Shown here: positions 1 through 7,723 of the stretch, in pieces | Numbering within the stretch: position 1 is the stretch's first letter | Layout: the number at the start of each line of letters is the position of its first letter | Origin: Rossellomorea vietnamensis | Lineage (GTDB): Bacteria; Bacillota; Bacilli; Bacillales; Bacillaceae_B | Assembly: GCF_008180415.1 (NCBI RefSeq) | Contig: NZ_VTEI01000003.1 | Span: 581,556-645,555 of the forward strand | DNA length: 64,000 nt | Direction: 5' to 3' | Position numbers and translations under genes: made by a program | Notes under the pieces: model-generated | What the model was told of the DNA's origin: nothing | The model's database searches: none | What the model saw: only the letters and a program-made list of their open reading frames with translations

Positions 1-921
1 AGGATTAACCGATCTGACATAGGCATCTAACTGATGAGGAGTAAGAAGTGTATCTCCACTGATTGTAAAAAGTTCTTCTGGGGATGGAGGTGCGGTTGTT
101 TTAGGCGGGGATGCGCCTTCATTTTCAGTGATGATGAACGCTCCCATGCCAAGCTGTTTGACAGCATCTACTCGGGCGTCCGCATTTTCTTTTTCTTTAT
201 AAGCACCAACCTGAACTCTATAAGTCTGTTTATTTGAAATCATAGCGGGGACAATAAAGGATGCTATTCCTTTTGAGGATAAAACGTTAACCCGTTCCTC
301 TGCATTTCTCCGCTCAGTGAAAGACCCCGCAATGACTTTATAAAGAACTTCTCCAGATGGATCTTGATTTTTTGGAGCTAGAGCCAGCGCTTTGGCAACT
401 CCTTTGGCAATAGCTGCCGAAACGTCAGGGATAAAGAGTGGATCGTTTAGAAGTTTCAAATCATCCGGATTATCGATAAACAGGACCTCCAATAATATAG
501 AACTCATCTCTGTTTCACGGAGGACATGAAAGTTGGCCCGTTTCTTTCCTCTGTCTTTAATTCCGTATTTTTGCTTGATCGAGGACATGATTTCATTGTG
601 AACACTATTTTGATAGTTTTTGGTTTGCTCGGGGACAGTACCATTATAGATATAGCTTTCAAAGCCTGTTCCACCAGCCGCGTTGTTGTGGATCGATAGA
701 AAGAAGTCTGCATTCCGGGAATTTGCGAAGTTAGACCTCTCGCTGAGTGACACCGTGGTGTCATTCGTTCTGGTCATCAAGAAGCTGCCATCGAAATTTG
801 CTTGCAAGTAATCACGTACCCTCAATGCGATGGTGAGATTATAGGTCTTCTCCATTGCGTTTCCATAAATTGCTCCGGGATCACTCCCTCCATGCCCTGG
901 ATCGATAATAATAGTTTTCAT
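1..921 (-). CDS. N-acetylmuramoyl-L-alanine amidase, CwlC-like, with SPOR repeats (3' end beyond window)
   Basis: This is a peptidoglycan amidase that cleaves the bond between N-acetylmuramic acid and L-alanine. Residues 1-175 form an Amidase_3 domain: the zinc/catalytic residues His10 (in PGHGG), Glu24, His78 (in SIHNN) and Glu145 are all visible. Two sporulation-related (SPOR) repeats of about 35 residues follow at about 190-275, then a Pro-rich linker. There is no signal peptide; the protein starts directly with MKTIIIDPGHGG, as in B. subtilis CwlC, a late-sporulation mother-cell lytic enzyme, and the stretches GTGFESYIY and ANFHVLRE also resemble CwlC. The start has a GGAGGG ribosome site. 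The reading frame is open to base 1, so 307 codons are seen and the C-terminus is missing. A mother-cell lysis role is inferred from the family. Confidence 0.9.
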   Translation of the reverse strand, partial: MKTIIIDPGHGGSDPGAIYGNAMEKTYNLTIALRVRDYLQANFDGSFLMTRTNDTTVSLSERSNFANSRNADFFLSIHNNAAGGTGFESYIYNGTVPEQTKNYQNSVHNEIMSSIKQKYGIKDRGKKRANFHVLRETEMSSILLEVLFIDNPDDLKLLNDPLFIPDVSAAIAKGVAKALALAPKNQDPSGEVLYKVIAGSFTERRNAEERVNVLSSKGIASFIVPAMISNKQTYRVQVGAYKEKENADARVDAVKQLGMGAFIITENEGASPPKTTAPPSPEELFTISGDTLLTPHQLDAYVRSVNP

Positions 922-1013
922 AAGTTTTATCCCTCCTACTCACTAATCTATTCGAAAAGGGATAACCCGCACCAACAAAAGCCCTTATAATACGACATTT
1001 ATTGGGGGATTTT

Positions 1014-1046
1014 CACAAAAACGGCCCCCATGATGGAGACCGTCAA
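1014..1046 (-). terminator. Rho-independent terminator after pta
   Basis: On the minus strand a stem (ACGGTCTCC paired with GGGGGCCGT, with a mismatch) is followed by a run of five T, directly downstream of the pta stop codon. Confidence 0.7.
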
Positions 1047-1053
1047 CTTGCCA

Positions 1054-2025
1054 TTATAGCGCTTGTGCTGCCGTAATCAGTGCTAACTTATACACATCTT
1101 CTTCATTACAGCCGCGGGAAAGATCGTTGACCGGAGCATTCAACCCTTGAAGGATTGGCCCCACCGCTTCAAAGTTTCCAAGACGCTGTGCAATCTTGTA
1201 TCCAATGTTCCCTGCTTCCAGACTAGGGAAGATGAATACATTGGCATCACCTTTCAGGACAGAGTCTGGTGCCTTTTTCTCTGCCACAGAAGGCACAAAG
1301 GCAGCATCAAATTGGAATTCTCCATCTAATGTTAAATGAGGCGCTTTTTCCTTCGCAACATTTACTGCTTCTGTAACCTTTTCAGTTTCAGGCGACTTTG
1401 CTGAACCTTTTGTAGAGAAGCTTAACATCGCCACACGAGGATCGATATCGAACATTTCAGCTGTTTTCGCACTTTCCACAGCGATTTCAGCCAAGTCCTG
1501 GCTGTCAGGATTGATGTTGATCGCGCAATCGGCAAAGACATATTTCTCCTCTTCACGGACCATGATGAAAACGCCTGAAGTCTTGCGCACACCTTCTTTT
1601 GTCTTGATGATCTGAAGTGCTGGACGGACAGTATCTGCTGTTGAATGTGCCGCACCACTGACCAAACCATGGGCCTTACCCGTGTACACGAGCATCGTTC
1701 CAAAGTAATTTTCATCCAGAAGGATTTTTTTAGCGTCTTCTTCAGTCGCTTTTCCTTTTCTTCTTTCGACAAATGCCTGTACAAGTTCTTCCATAAATTC
1801 ATTGTCAGACGGGTCCATAATTTCACAGCCTTCGAGGGAAGCATTCACCTCTTGTGCTTTCGCCTGGACACTGCCGGCATTTCCAATGATGACAGGTGTC
1901 AGGATTCCCTCTGCAGCCAGACGTGACGCGGCGCTGAGAATTCTTTCATCCTGCCCTTCTGGAAATACAATTTTCTGGTCTTTTCCTTTAACTTTCGCTT
2001 GTAGTGTTTCAAATAGATTGCTCAT
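1054..2025 (-). CDS. pta: Phosphate acetyltransferase
   Basis: Pta interconverts acetyl-CoA and acetyl phosphate, the first step of overflow acetate formation in the cytoplasm. The 323-residue length equals that of the single-domain Bacillus enzyme, and the N-terminal FPEGQDERIL and the C-terminal LQGLNAPVNDLSRGC stretch are typical of the PTA_PTB family. A strong AAGGAGGG site precedes the ATG. The gene is monocistronic, with its own terminator downstream. Upstream on the same strand are a sigma-A-like promoter and a cre-like box, in keeping with the CcpA activation known for B. subtilis pta. The neighbours hemQ, gerQ and ung match the B. subtilis order. Confidence 0.96.
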   Translation of the reverse strand: MSNLFETLQAKVKGKDQKIVFPEGQDERILSAASRLAAEGILTPVIIGNAGSVQAKAQEVNASLEGCEIMDPSDNEFMEELVQAFVERRKGKATEEDAKKILLDENYFGTMLVYTGKAHGLVSGAAHSTADTVRPALQIIKTKEGVRKTSGVFIMVREEEKYVFADCAININPDSQDLAEIAVESAKTAEMFDIDPRVAMLSFSTKGSAKSPETEKVTEAVNVAKEKAPHLTLDGEFQFDAAFVPSVAEKKAPDSVLKGDANVFIFPSLEAGNIGYKIAQRLGNFEAVGPILQGLNAPVNDLSRGCNEEDVYKLALITAAQAL

Positions 2026-2056
2026 AAATTAAGCCCTCCTTCATTTATCCACTTTC

Positions 2057-2111
2057 AGCATACTCTTCTGCCGGGAGATTTCAAGAATAATGGACAGTGG
2101 CAGCGTTTCCA
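2057..2111 (-). promoter_or_regulatory. Predicted pta promoter with upstream CcpA (cre) site
   Basis: On the minus strand: -35 TTGAAA at 2079-2084, a 16-nt spacer, and -10 TATGCT at 2057-2062. The box TGGAAACGCTGCCA at 2098-2111 matches the cre consensus TGWAANCGNTNWCA at 10 of 12 fixed positions. It ends 13 nt upstream of the -35, i.e. at roughly -48 to -61. That is the activating arrangement expected for pta. Predicted from sequence only. Confidence 0.55.
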
Positions 2112-2397
2112 ATGTAATTGTTTTTGTTTTTAGAAAATTTCATCCTTTTTAACCTGCTTTATTGTTCCCTGTTCTTTAACTGAGTATGCAGTTTTCGCGC
2201 AATGACTGAGGATGAAATTGTCCTTTTTCAAAGAATAAGAAAGTCCAAACTAGGCAGCGTTTCTGAATCCAGCTCCAAGGCCCCAGCGGCTAGCGTACTG
2301 CCCATCCCCTCCTTGCGATAAGTCATCATCGAATCACTTCGTTCTTCGTGATTCCTTTATCTCATGCGGGGCTGGTACAGTTCGTACGCCGCTGAGC

Positions 2398-2658
2398 GGG
2401 GCGCTTGCGCTTTTTGTGCAATCCAGCTCGAGTGCCTAGCCCCTCGGGGTCAAATAACCCCCAGAGAATAAAAGGAAAGACCGCCTTTTTTTCTCCAGAG
2501 AACATTTGCCTGTCGGGGCTAAAAGGGGCGCTTGTGCTTTTTTTGCAATCCAGCTCCAGCGCCTAGCCCCTCGGGGTCAAATAACCCCCAGAGAATAAAA
2601 GGAAAGACCGCCTTTTTTTCTCCAGGGAACATTTGCCTGTCGGGGCTGATCCAGGCGC
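2398..2658. repeat. Two tandem copies of the dispersed hairpin repeat
   Basis: Two copies 127 bp apart of a repeat also found at about 48618 and three times at 59489-59865. Read on the minus strand each copy can fold into a long hairpin: AGCCCC with GGGGCT outside, CAAAT with ATTTG next, then an inner stem. In these two copies the inner stem is kept by G-T (G-U) pairs. The rest of the 726-bp gap between pta and hemQ also holds a diverged repeat at about 2240-2400, related to segments near 22900 and 33780. No gene was seen in the gap. Confidence 0.75.
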
Positions 2659-2751
2659 TTGCGCATTTTTAATGTCAAGATTCTTATTCAGGTTATTGGG
2701 CCAAACTATGATATAGTAAGGGTGCATACAAGTTTATAAGGAGTGATACAC

Positions 2752-3495
2752 ATGAGTGAACCGGCACAAACATTAGATGGCTGGTATTCTTTGCATGACT
2801 TCCGTGCAATGGACTGGACTTCCTGGAAAATGCTTTCCAGTGACGAAAGGCAAAACGCAATCAATGAGTTTCATGGTTTCCTTGAAAAAATGAACAAGAC
2901 ACAAGCACAAGAAGAAGGAAGCCACGCGCTTTACACAATTGTCGGCCAAAAAGCAGACTTCATGATGATGATTGTCCGTCCGACGATGGAAGAACTGAAT
3001 GAACTTGAAACTGAATTCAATAAATTGACGATCGCTCAATATACTGTTCCTACGTTCTCATATGTTTCAGTTGTTGAGTTGAGCAACTACCTTGCCGATG
3101 GCGAAGATCCTTATGAGAACCCGCATGTTCGCGCGCGCCTCTACCCAATCCTTCCTAAGGCCAAGCATGTTTGTTTCTATCCAATGGACAAGCGCCGCCA
3201 AGGAAACGACAACTGGTATATGCTGCCGATGGAAGAACGCCGCAGCATGATGCGCAGCCACGGCATGATCGGCCGCCAATACGCAGGAAAAGTAAAGCAG
3301 ATCATCACCGGCTCAGTCGGTTTCGATGATTATGAGTGGGGAGTTACATTGTTTGCGGATGATGTCCTTCAATTCAAAAAGCTTGTATACGAAATGCGCT
3401 TTGACGAAGTGAGCGCCCGCTACGGCGATTTCGGCACTTTCTTCGTAGGAAACCTTCTTGAAGAAGAAAAGATTTCCCATTTCTTATCTGTATAA
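2752..3495 (+). CDS. hemQ: Coproheme decarboxylase (HemQ)
   Basis: HemQ (YwfI, chlorite-dismutase superfamily) converts iron-coproporphyrin III into protoheme using peroxide, the last step of the coproporphyrin-dependent haem route of Gram-positive bacteria. The 247-residue protein carries the catalytic Tyr143 in [16 protein letters not shown] and the proximal haem ligand His170 in [10 protein letters not shown] chose the ATG at 2752 because AAGGAG lies 8 nt upstream; an in-frame GTG at 2743 overlaps that site and is unlikely. The gene follows pta, as in B. subtilis. Transcription probably ends at the strong terminator at 3687, beyond an inserted MITE-like element. Confidence 0.95.
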   Translation: MSEPAQTLDGWYSLHDFRAMDWTSWKMLSSDERQNAINEFHGFLEKMNKTQAQEEGSHALYTIVGQKADFMMMIVRPTMEELNELETEFNKLTIAQYTVPTFSYVSVVELSNYLADGEDPYENPHVRARLYPILPKAKHVCFYPMDKRRQGNDNWYMLPMEERRSMMRSHGMIGRQYAGKVKQIITGSVGFDDYEWGVTLFADDVLQFKKLVYEMRFDEVSARYGDFGTFFVGNLLEEEKISHFLSV

Positions 3496-3497
3496 TA

Positions 3498-3669
3498 GGA
3501 TCTTTTCGTAAACTTTGTTGCTATTTGATACTAATTCCAGAAACGAACAACCTTAAGTTACCGAGATAACCTAGTTAACATGAAAAGAAAAGAGCTGCTA
3601 TCCCAGATGGAAGTGAAAAGCCTTAGTATCCGGGGATATCCGAAAGCAACAATATATGCGAAAACAGCC
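3498..3669. mobile_element. MITE-like element, copy A
   Basis: A 172-bp non-coding element with imperfect terminal inverted repeats: GGATCTTTTCGTAAACTTTG at the left and, as reverse complement of the right end, GGCTGTTTTCGCATATATTG. It is flanked by GTATAATA and TTACAATA (6 of 8 identical), an aged 8-bp target duplication. It lies between the hemQ stop and the hemQ terminator. Related copies are at 12778, 23093, 49242 and 52782. Confidence 0.8.
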
Positions 3670-3686
3670 TTACAATAGTACGCTCT

Positions 3687-3719
3687 GGCCAAACAGACTT
3701 CAGCTGTTTGGCCTTTTTT
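3687..3719 (+). terminator. Rho-independent terminator (hemQ)
   Basis: A perfect 10-bp stem GGCCAAACAG / CTGTTTGGCC with a 7-nt loop is followed by six T. It is the first terminator downstream of hemQ. Confidence 0.85.
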
Positions 3720-4110
3720 CCGCTTTTCTCATACCCCTGCTGACAGCTTGAATCCATCACCCTCCTCTCTACGGTTTTATTTTCTTGAAACCCAGTCCCC
3801 TGGGAAACTAAAATGCCTTTGATGACATGCTCAACTAAAGTCAAAATATGCATGGCTTTTCAACCTCCGACCGCCAATGGCTTCCTTAGCAAATTCATTA
3901 GCCCTGAAGAAATCTAAAATTTGTCCGTGCACAATTGCCTTCCACCTGGAATATTCCGGCCCATGCCAACATAAAAATGAAATAGTGAAATCAGAGCATA
4001 CTCTCTTTATCATTATCCGCTTTATTTTTATATAAAGAGAGTCTTTAGTGAAGATTACGGTGCTTTGTGAACGAGAAGTGAACCACCTTCAACATGAAGG
4101 ATTATGATTA
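3720..4110. other. Gap with no recognised gene; inverted repeat 4000-4042
   Basis: Between the hemQ terminator and gerQ only short minus-strand open frames (60-76 codons) occur. They resemble no family I know and have no convincing ribosome site. A perfect 11-bp inverted repeat, ACTCTCTTTAT (4000-4010) and ATAAAGAGAGT (4032-4042), lies about 90 bp upstream of gerQ. It could be an operator or part of a terminator; its role is unknown. Confidence 0.4.
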
Positions 4111-4128
4111 CTCAAGGAGGTCTACATT

Positions 4129-4578
4129 GTGAAACAATCAACCAGCTCAAATCCCTATGGATATGGCTATACTCAGCCCCCATATTACGGCCAGCCCCAG
4201 AACTATATGGGTGGGCAGTACTACGGCGGCCAAGGGATGCAGGTCCCTCAGCCGATCAGCGCTCAGAGTCCGTCACAGAATTTTCCCGGCCAGCTGCCTG
4301 TAGAAGAATCTTATATCGAGAACATCCTTCGTCTAAACAAGGGGAAAGTCGCTACAGTTTATATGACATTTGAAAATAACAGAGAATGGAATGCCAAGGT
4401 TTTTAAAGGAATCATTGAAGCAGCGGGGCGTGACCACCTTGTCATCAGCGATCCTCAAACAGGGATGCGCTATCTTCTGCCAATGATTTACCTGGACTAC
4501 ATTACATTTGATGAAGAAATCGAGTATGAATATCCGTTTGGTGCAGGGGCTCCGAGTGTTTCTTATTCACCAAGGTAA
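4129..4578 (+). CDS. gerQ: Spore coat protein GerQ
   Basis: GerQ (YwdL) is a spore coat protein needed to retain the cortex-lytic enzyme CwlJ, and in B. subtilis it is cross-linked by transglutaminase Tgl. The 149-residue protein has a Tyr/Gly/Gln-rich N-terminal third (residues 1-60, rich in YGQ and YYGGQ), typical of a Tgl substrate. A conserved C-terminal domain (about 60-140) begins with the ESYIENILRLNKGK stretch. The start is GTG at 4129, fixed by AAGGAGG 8 nt upstream; no ATG fits. It stands between hemQ and ywdK as in B. subtilis and ends in its own terminator. Confidence 0.93.
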   Translation: MKQSTSSNPYGYGYTQPPYYGQPQNYMGGQYYGGQGMQVPQPISAQSPSQNFPGQLPVEESYIENILRLNKGKVATVYMTFENNREWNAKVFKGIIEAAGRDHLVISDPQTGMRYLLPMIYLDYITFDEEIEYEYPFGAGAPSVSYSPR

Positions 4579-4598
4579 AAGGCTGAATCCAGCCATAC

Positions 4599-4632
4599 AA
4601 AAGACTGCGTGCCAACCGGCCCGCAGTCTTTT
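4599..4632 (+). terminator. Rho-independent terminator (gerQ)
   Basis: AAAAGACTGCG and its complement GCAGTCTTTT enclose a loop of about 13 nt just after the gerQ stop. Confidence 0.75.
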
Positions 4633-4729
4633 GCTGCTATTCACATATACTATCGTACTTTCCCTTCTCGCAACCCGGCATTCATCTGAGGCTGGTAACG
4701 GAAGAACCTTTACTTCGATCAGATCCTAA

Positions 4730-5101
4730 TTACATGGATTTAACAGCAGTAATGATGAGCAGGATCCATGCGATCAGGAAGGCTACCCCTCCTAGAGGCG
4801 TGATGGCCCCCAGCACTTTGATCCCTGACAGACTCAATATGTACAAGCTTCCGGAGAATAACACAATCCCGATTAACATCAGCCAGCCAGACCAGTTAAG
4901 CAATGAACTGGAAGCTATGTTCCCCATAAGCACGCCAATAATCAGGATTCCCATTGAGTGGAACATTTGATAAAGTACCCCTGTGTTCCATGTATCGATA
5001 TATTTCTGAGAAATCTTCCCTTCCAACGCATGTGCGCCGAACGCGCCGAACGCTACAGAAAGAAATGCATTAATTGCTCCAATAATAATAAACGTCTTCA
5101 T
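4730..5101 (-). CDS. ywdK: DUF423 membrane protein YwdK
   Basis: A 123-residue integral membrane protein of the DUF423 family (YgdD/YwdK), function unknown. Four hydrophobic segments can be seen, and the N-terminal AFGAFGAHALEGK is the family signature. I start it at the ATG at 5101 (MKTFIIIGAIN), as the family does; an in-frame GTG at 5119 would add six residues not seen in homologues. Its minus-strand position after ywdI, 26 bp away, suggests an operon ywdI-ywdK as in B. subtilis. Confidence 0.88.
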   Translation of the reverse strand: MKTFIIIGAINAFLSVAFGAFGAHALEGKISQKYIDTWNTGVLYQMFHSMGILIIGVLMGNIASSSLLNWSGWLMLIGIVLFSGSLYILSLSGIKVLGAITPLGGVAFLIAWILLIITAVKSM

Positions 5102-5127
5102 ACCCTCTACCACTCCCACTTTACATA

Positions 5128-5424
5128 TTAAAATTCAAACAGCGAGTCACCGTTGGCTCCATCATCCGTCTCCAGCTTGCTTTCTTCTGAAATCCTCACT
5201 GTCTGGGACTGTTGATTAACAGCAGGCATTGTCATCTGCTGAGCCGGCAGTTCTTTTGAAAAAGAATGCTGACTGGTGCCAACACTTTCCGTTTCCAGCA
5301 TCACTTCGCATAAAGCCTTGATGGAATTGATGTGCTCTCTGATGTTTTGCGGTCTTTCCGCTTGCTTTGCTTTATGGAGTTCCTGCTCCATTTTATTGAT
5401 TAATGAGACATGAGATATATTCAT
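5128..5424 (-). CDS. ywdI: YwdI family protein (DUF5327)
   Basis: A 98-residue soluble protein of the YwdI/DUF5327 family, function unknown. The N-terminal half (about 1-55) is helical and charged (KMEQELHKAKQ, REHINSIKALCEVMLE); the C-terminal half is Gln/Ser-rich and looks disordered, ending in the acidic DSLFEF. The ATG at 5424 has AGGAGGG upstream; a longer open frame reaching 5538 lacks such a site. It is followed by ywdK on the same strand. Confidence 0.82.
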   Translation of the reverse strand: MNISHVSLINKMEQELHKAKQAERPQNIREHINSIKALCEVMLETESVGTSQHSFSKELPAQQMTMPAVNQQSQTVRISEESKLETDDGANGDSLFEF

Positions 5425-5558
5425 CGTGTCCCTCCTTACATGTAGGTCTTTATTTTTCTTTCTCAATGGGTTTGCAAGACACTGTTTTGCAACCGTAAGA
5501 GGACTTACCAGGTCTGAATGGGGCCCCTGCATAAGCACGCTGTGTTAATGAAGAAAGA

Positions 5559-5744
5559 TTACTTCCCCTGTCTGCCTTTCGGAGTATACTTCAGGCAGCT
5601 TTCTCCTGAAGAACGAAAGACGACCAGGGAGGGCATGGCTTTCGTCTTGAATCCATATGCTTTACAGCCCCGTGGATGGGCCGGTTCCCATGTTGTATAA
5701 AAGTATTGGCATTGAAAACAATTGATTTTCTTTTTCTCTGGCAA
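5559..5744 (-). CDS. Small conserved four-cysteine protein, probable zinc ribbon
   Basis: A protein of about 61 residues with Cys9, Cys12, Cys27 and Cys50 in the pattern CxxC-x14-C-x22-C, a likely zinc site, and a conserved-looking core (RGCKAYGFKTKAMPS, FRSSG). I recognise it as a widespread small protein without a known function. The start is uncertain. TTG at 5744 has AGGGAG 9 nt upstream and is preferred; ATG at 5768 would add eight residues but its ribosome site is too close. It precedes ywdI on the same strand. Confidence 0.7.
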   Translation of the reverse strand: MPEKKKINCFQCQYFYTTWEPAHPRGCKAYGFKTKAMPSLVVFRSSGESCLKYTPKGRQGK

Positions 5745-5799
5745 CTTTCTCGTCTCCCTATCCAGCATTCTTCCCTATTCTATCAAACTTATCGAGGAT

Positions 5800-6126
5800 T
5801 TGCCTATCCTGTGCTAATTGTAGGTGGCACTCTTTTTCATGCGCTTTATTCCCAATCATGGGCTATTCAGAAGTAATGGATTTCCGCTACAGGCAGATTA
5901 CTCCGCGGGGCGGGCAGCTTGAGACGGATATCCTTTATAGCAATGGAGGGCTATCCTATCTTACGTTCCCATCATCCCCGGTAAAACCTCTGCGTCCATT
6001 CGCTTACTTCGTTTGTTGCTTTCAGAAAAATTCCTAGAGCTGTATTTTCCCCGGATACTAAGAGACTTTCAAAAAAAGAAAGCGAACCAAAGCCAGATTT
6101 CGCTTTGATTCGCCATCCTTCCTCAT
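5800..6126. repeat. Gap with fragments of two dispersed repeats
   Basis: About 5877-5925 resembles the GC-rich Bacillaceae-type repeat (GGATTTCCGCTAC...CTCCGCGGGGCG). About 6012-6066 is the left half of the MITE-like element (TTGTTGCTTTC...CCCCGGATACTAAGAG) without its right end or flanking duplication. No gene was seen. Confidence 0.55.
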
Positions 6127-6142
6127 TGTTTCACGTGAAACA
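6127..6142. other. parS site (ParB/Spo0J binding)
   Basis: TGTTTCACGTGAAACA is an exact match to the B. subtilis parS consensus TGTTNCACGTGAAACA, a 16-bp palindrome bound by Spo0J for origin segregation and condensin loading. It sits in the gap downstream of ung. In B. subtilis parS sites cluster in the origin-proximal part of the chromosome, which is also where this gene order lies. Confidence 0.9.
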
Positions 6143-6170
6143 TGGATGATGCTGTCTGAAAATGTTAATT

Positions 6171-6842
6171 CTATTCGATGCACCAGTCGATTTCTTCTTC
6201 TCCATTTCTTTTCAGCCACTCATTGGCTCTTGAGAAAGGCCGGCTTCCAAAGAAACCCTTCCTTGCGGAGAATGGACTCGGATGCGGCGATTGTATGACA
6301 AAGTGCTTTTCAGTGTCGATCAGTTTCAGCTTTTCCTGCGCCGGTCTTCCCCATAACATAAAGACAAGCGGTTTTTCCCGGTGATTAAGATGTTCGATTA
6401 CCTTGTCGGTGAAGGTTTCCCAACCTTTTCCTTTATGGGAATGGGCCTTGCCCTGCCTGACTGTCAGAACAGTGTTTAGGAGAAGTACTCCCTGCTCCGT
6501 CCATTTACTCAGATTTCCGTGTTCCGGCACTTCACATCCGATATCATTTTGAAGCTCTTTATAGATATTTCTCAGTGAAGGGGGAACTTTCACCCCTTTT
6601 TCAACAGAAAAACTCAGCCCGTGGGCTTGTCCTTCCCCATGATAAGGATCCTGGCCAAGCAAAACGACTTTCGCATCTTTATAAGCAGTAGAATTCATTG
6701 CATTGAAAATATTACGCTTCTCCGGAAACACTCTTTGGGTCCGATACTCTTCTTCAAGAAACTCTTTCATGCTGGCAAAATAAGCTTTCTCCATTTCTTC
6801 TTTCAGTACATCGTTCCAATCGTTCGTAAAATTGTCAGCCAC
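6171..6842 (-). CDS. ung: Uracil-DNA glycosylase
   Basis: Ung removes uracil from DNA as the first step of base-excision repair. The 223-residue family-1 enzyme shows the water-activating motif [13 protein letters not shown] (catalytic Asp65), the uracil-recognition region LLNTVLTV (121-128) and the DNA-intercalation motif HPSP at 187-190. The start is a GTG (6842) behind AAAGGGTG; the next ATG would remove conserved N-terminal residues. It lies downstream of the DUF4230 gene on the same strand (23-bp gap), so the two may be co-transcribed. Confidence 0.96.
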   Translation of the reverse strand: MADNFTNDWNDVLKEEMEKAYFASMKEFLEEEYRTQRVFPEKRNIFNAMNSTAYKDAKVVLLGQDPYHGEGQAHGLSFSVEKGVKVPPSLRNIYKELQNDIGCEVPEHGNLSKWTEQGVLLLNTVLTVRQGKAHSHKGKGWETFTDKVIEHLNHREKPLVFMLWGRPAQEKLKLIDTEKHFVIQSPHPSPFSARKGFFGSRPFSRANEWLKRNGEEEIDWCIE

Positions 6843-6865
6843 GATAACACCCTTTCATGCTACCC

Positions 6866-7615
6866 TTAATATACGATTGTTACTTTATAGCCTAGCTGCC
6901 CGAAAAATTCCTTCAGGGATTTTTCGGCGTTTTTTTCGGCCGTTTGCAGCAATCCCTGGTCGATCGCTTCCTGCTGGATAAGCTCTTTGGCCGCTTGGGC
7001 AAGACCGAATCCTTCTTCCCAATCCACTTCGCTTCTGAAGATTCCTTCTACGGAAAATGTTTTGATGTTTTCCGTATCTAGAGAAGGAGACTGCAGAATT
7101 TCGGCCCTTGGCAGTTCTATCGTCATTTCTTTTCCCTCTTCATCTATCAAAATATCACTTTCTGATATTTTTTGCAGGTCAACACCGGCCAGTACGGTTC
7201 CCGGAACCACCAGCAATAGTTTTCGTTTTGTACCCGGCACATCCGCTGAAATTTCTTTTCCGAAAATCTTGTTATCTTCCTGTTCAATGACTGCCTTTGT
7301 AAAAGCTTGGGCAGTTGCCAGTGAATTCATGTCTTTGATCTGCTCGACAAAAGATCCCTGTTCTTCCTGAAATGTACTGCCGGCTAACCAGGAATACATG
7401 CCAATTGAGAGTCCTGATATCACAAGGACCGCAATAAGAAGCATGATGAGAAACTTGCTTTTCCATATACTGAAGATTGCCTTTCCCGCCTTAAAGAAAG
7501 GCATTTTGACTTTCCCTCTATCTAAAACCGCTGTGGCGCTTGTCTGCTGGCTGCTGCTTTTCAATTCTGCCAAGAGAGCTTCTATCTCTCTTATTCTATT
7601 TTCATCACTTTTCAA
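6866..7615 (-). CDS. DUF4230 domain membrane-anchored protein
   Basis: A 249-residue protein of unknown function with a cytoplasmic N-terminus of about 48 residues, one transmembrane helix (about 52-75) and an extracytoplasmic DUF4230 domain (about 95-249). The start is TTG at 7615, supported by AAGGTG upstream. It is the first gene of a likely two-gene unit with ung and is divergent from the phospholipase-D-like gene, 108 bp away. Confidence 0.8.
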   Translation of the reverse strand: MKSDENRIREIEALLAELKSSSQQTSATAVLDRGKVKMPFFKAGKAIFSIWKSKFLIMLLIAVLVISGLSIGMYSWLAGSTFQEEQGSFVEQIKDMNSLATAQAFTKAVIEQEDNKIFGKEISADVPGTKRKLLLVVPGTVLAGVDLQKISESDILIDEEGKEMTIELPRAEILQSPSLDTENIKTFSVEGIFRSEVDWEEGFGLAQAAKELIQQEAIDQGLLQTAEKNAEKSLKEFFGQLGYKVTIVY

Positions 7616-7723
7616 CTAGTTCACCTTCCTCTGTTCATATTATAGAAAATATTGCCGAAAGTTGGAATATAAAGTTTCAAAAGAGGGTAAAGGAGTAGTT
7701 ACTACTTATTGGAGGATAAACCC

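Noticed and set aside
2743..2751. Upstream GT G start for hemQ (three extra residues)
   Set aside because: This codon overlaps the AAGGAG ribosome site that fits the ATG at 2752.
3623..4013. Two overlapping minus-strand frames of 60-76 codons, considered as a broken gene
   Set aside because: One extends into the MITE-like element and through the hemQ terminator; neither resembles a known family or has a ribosome site.
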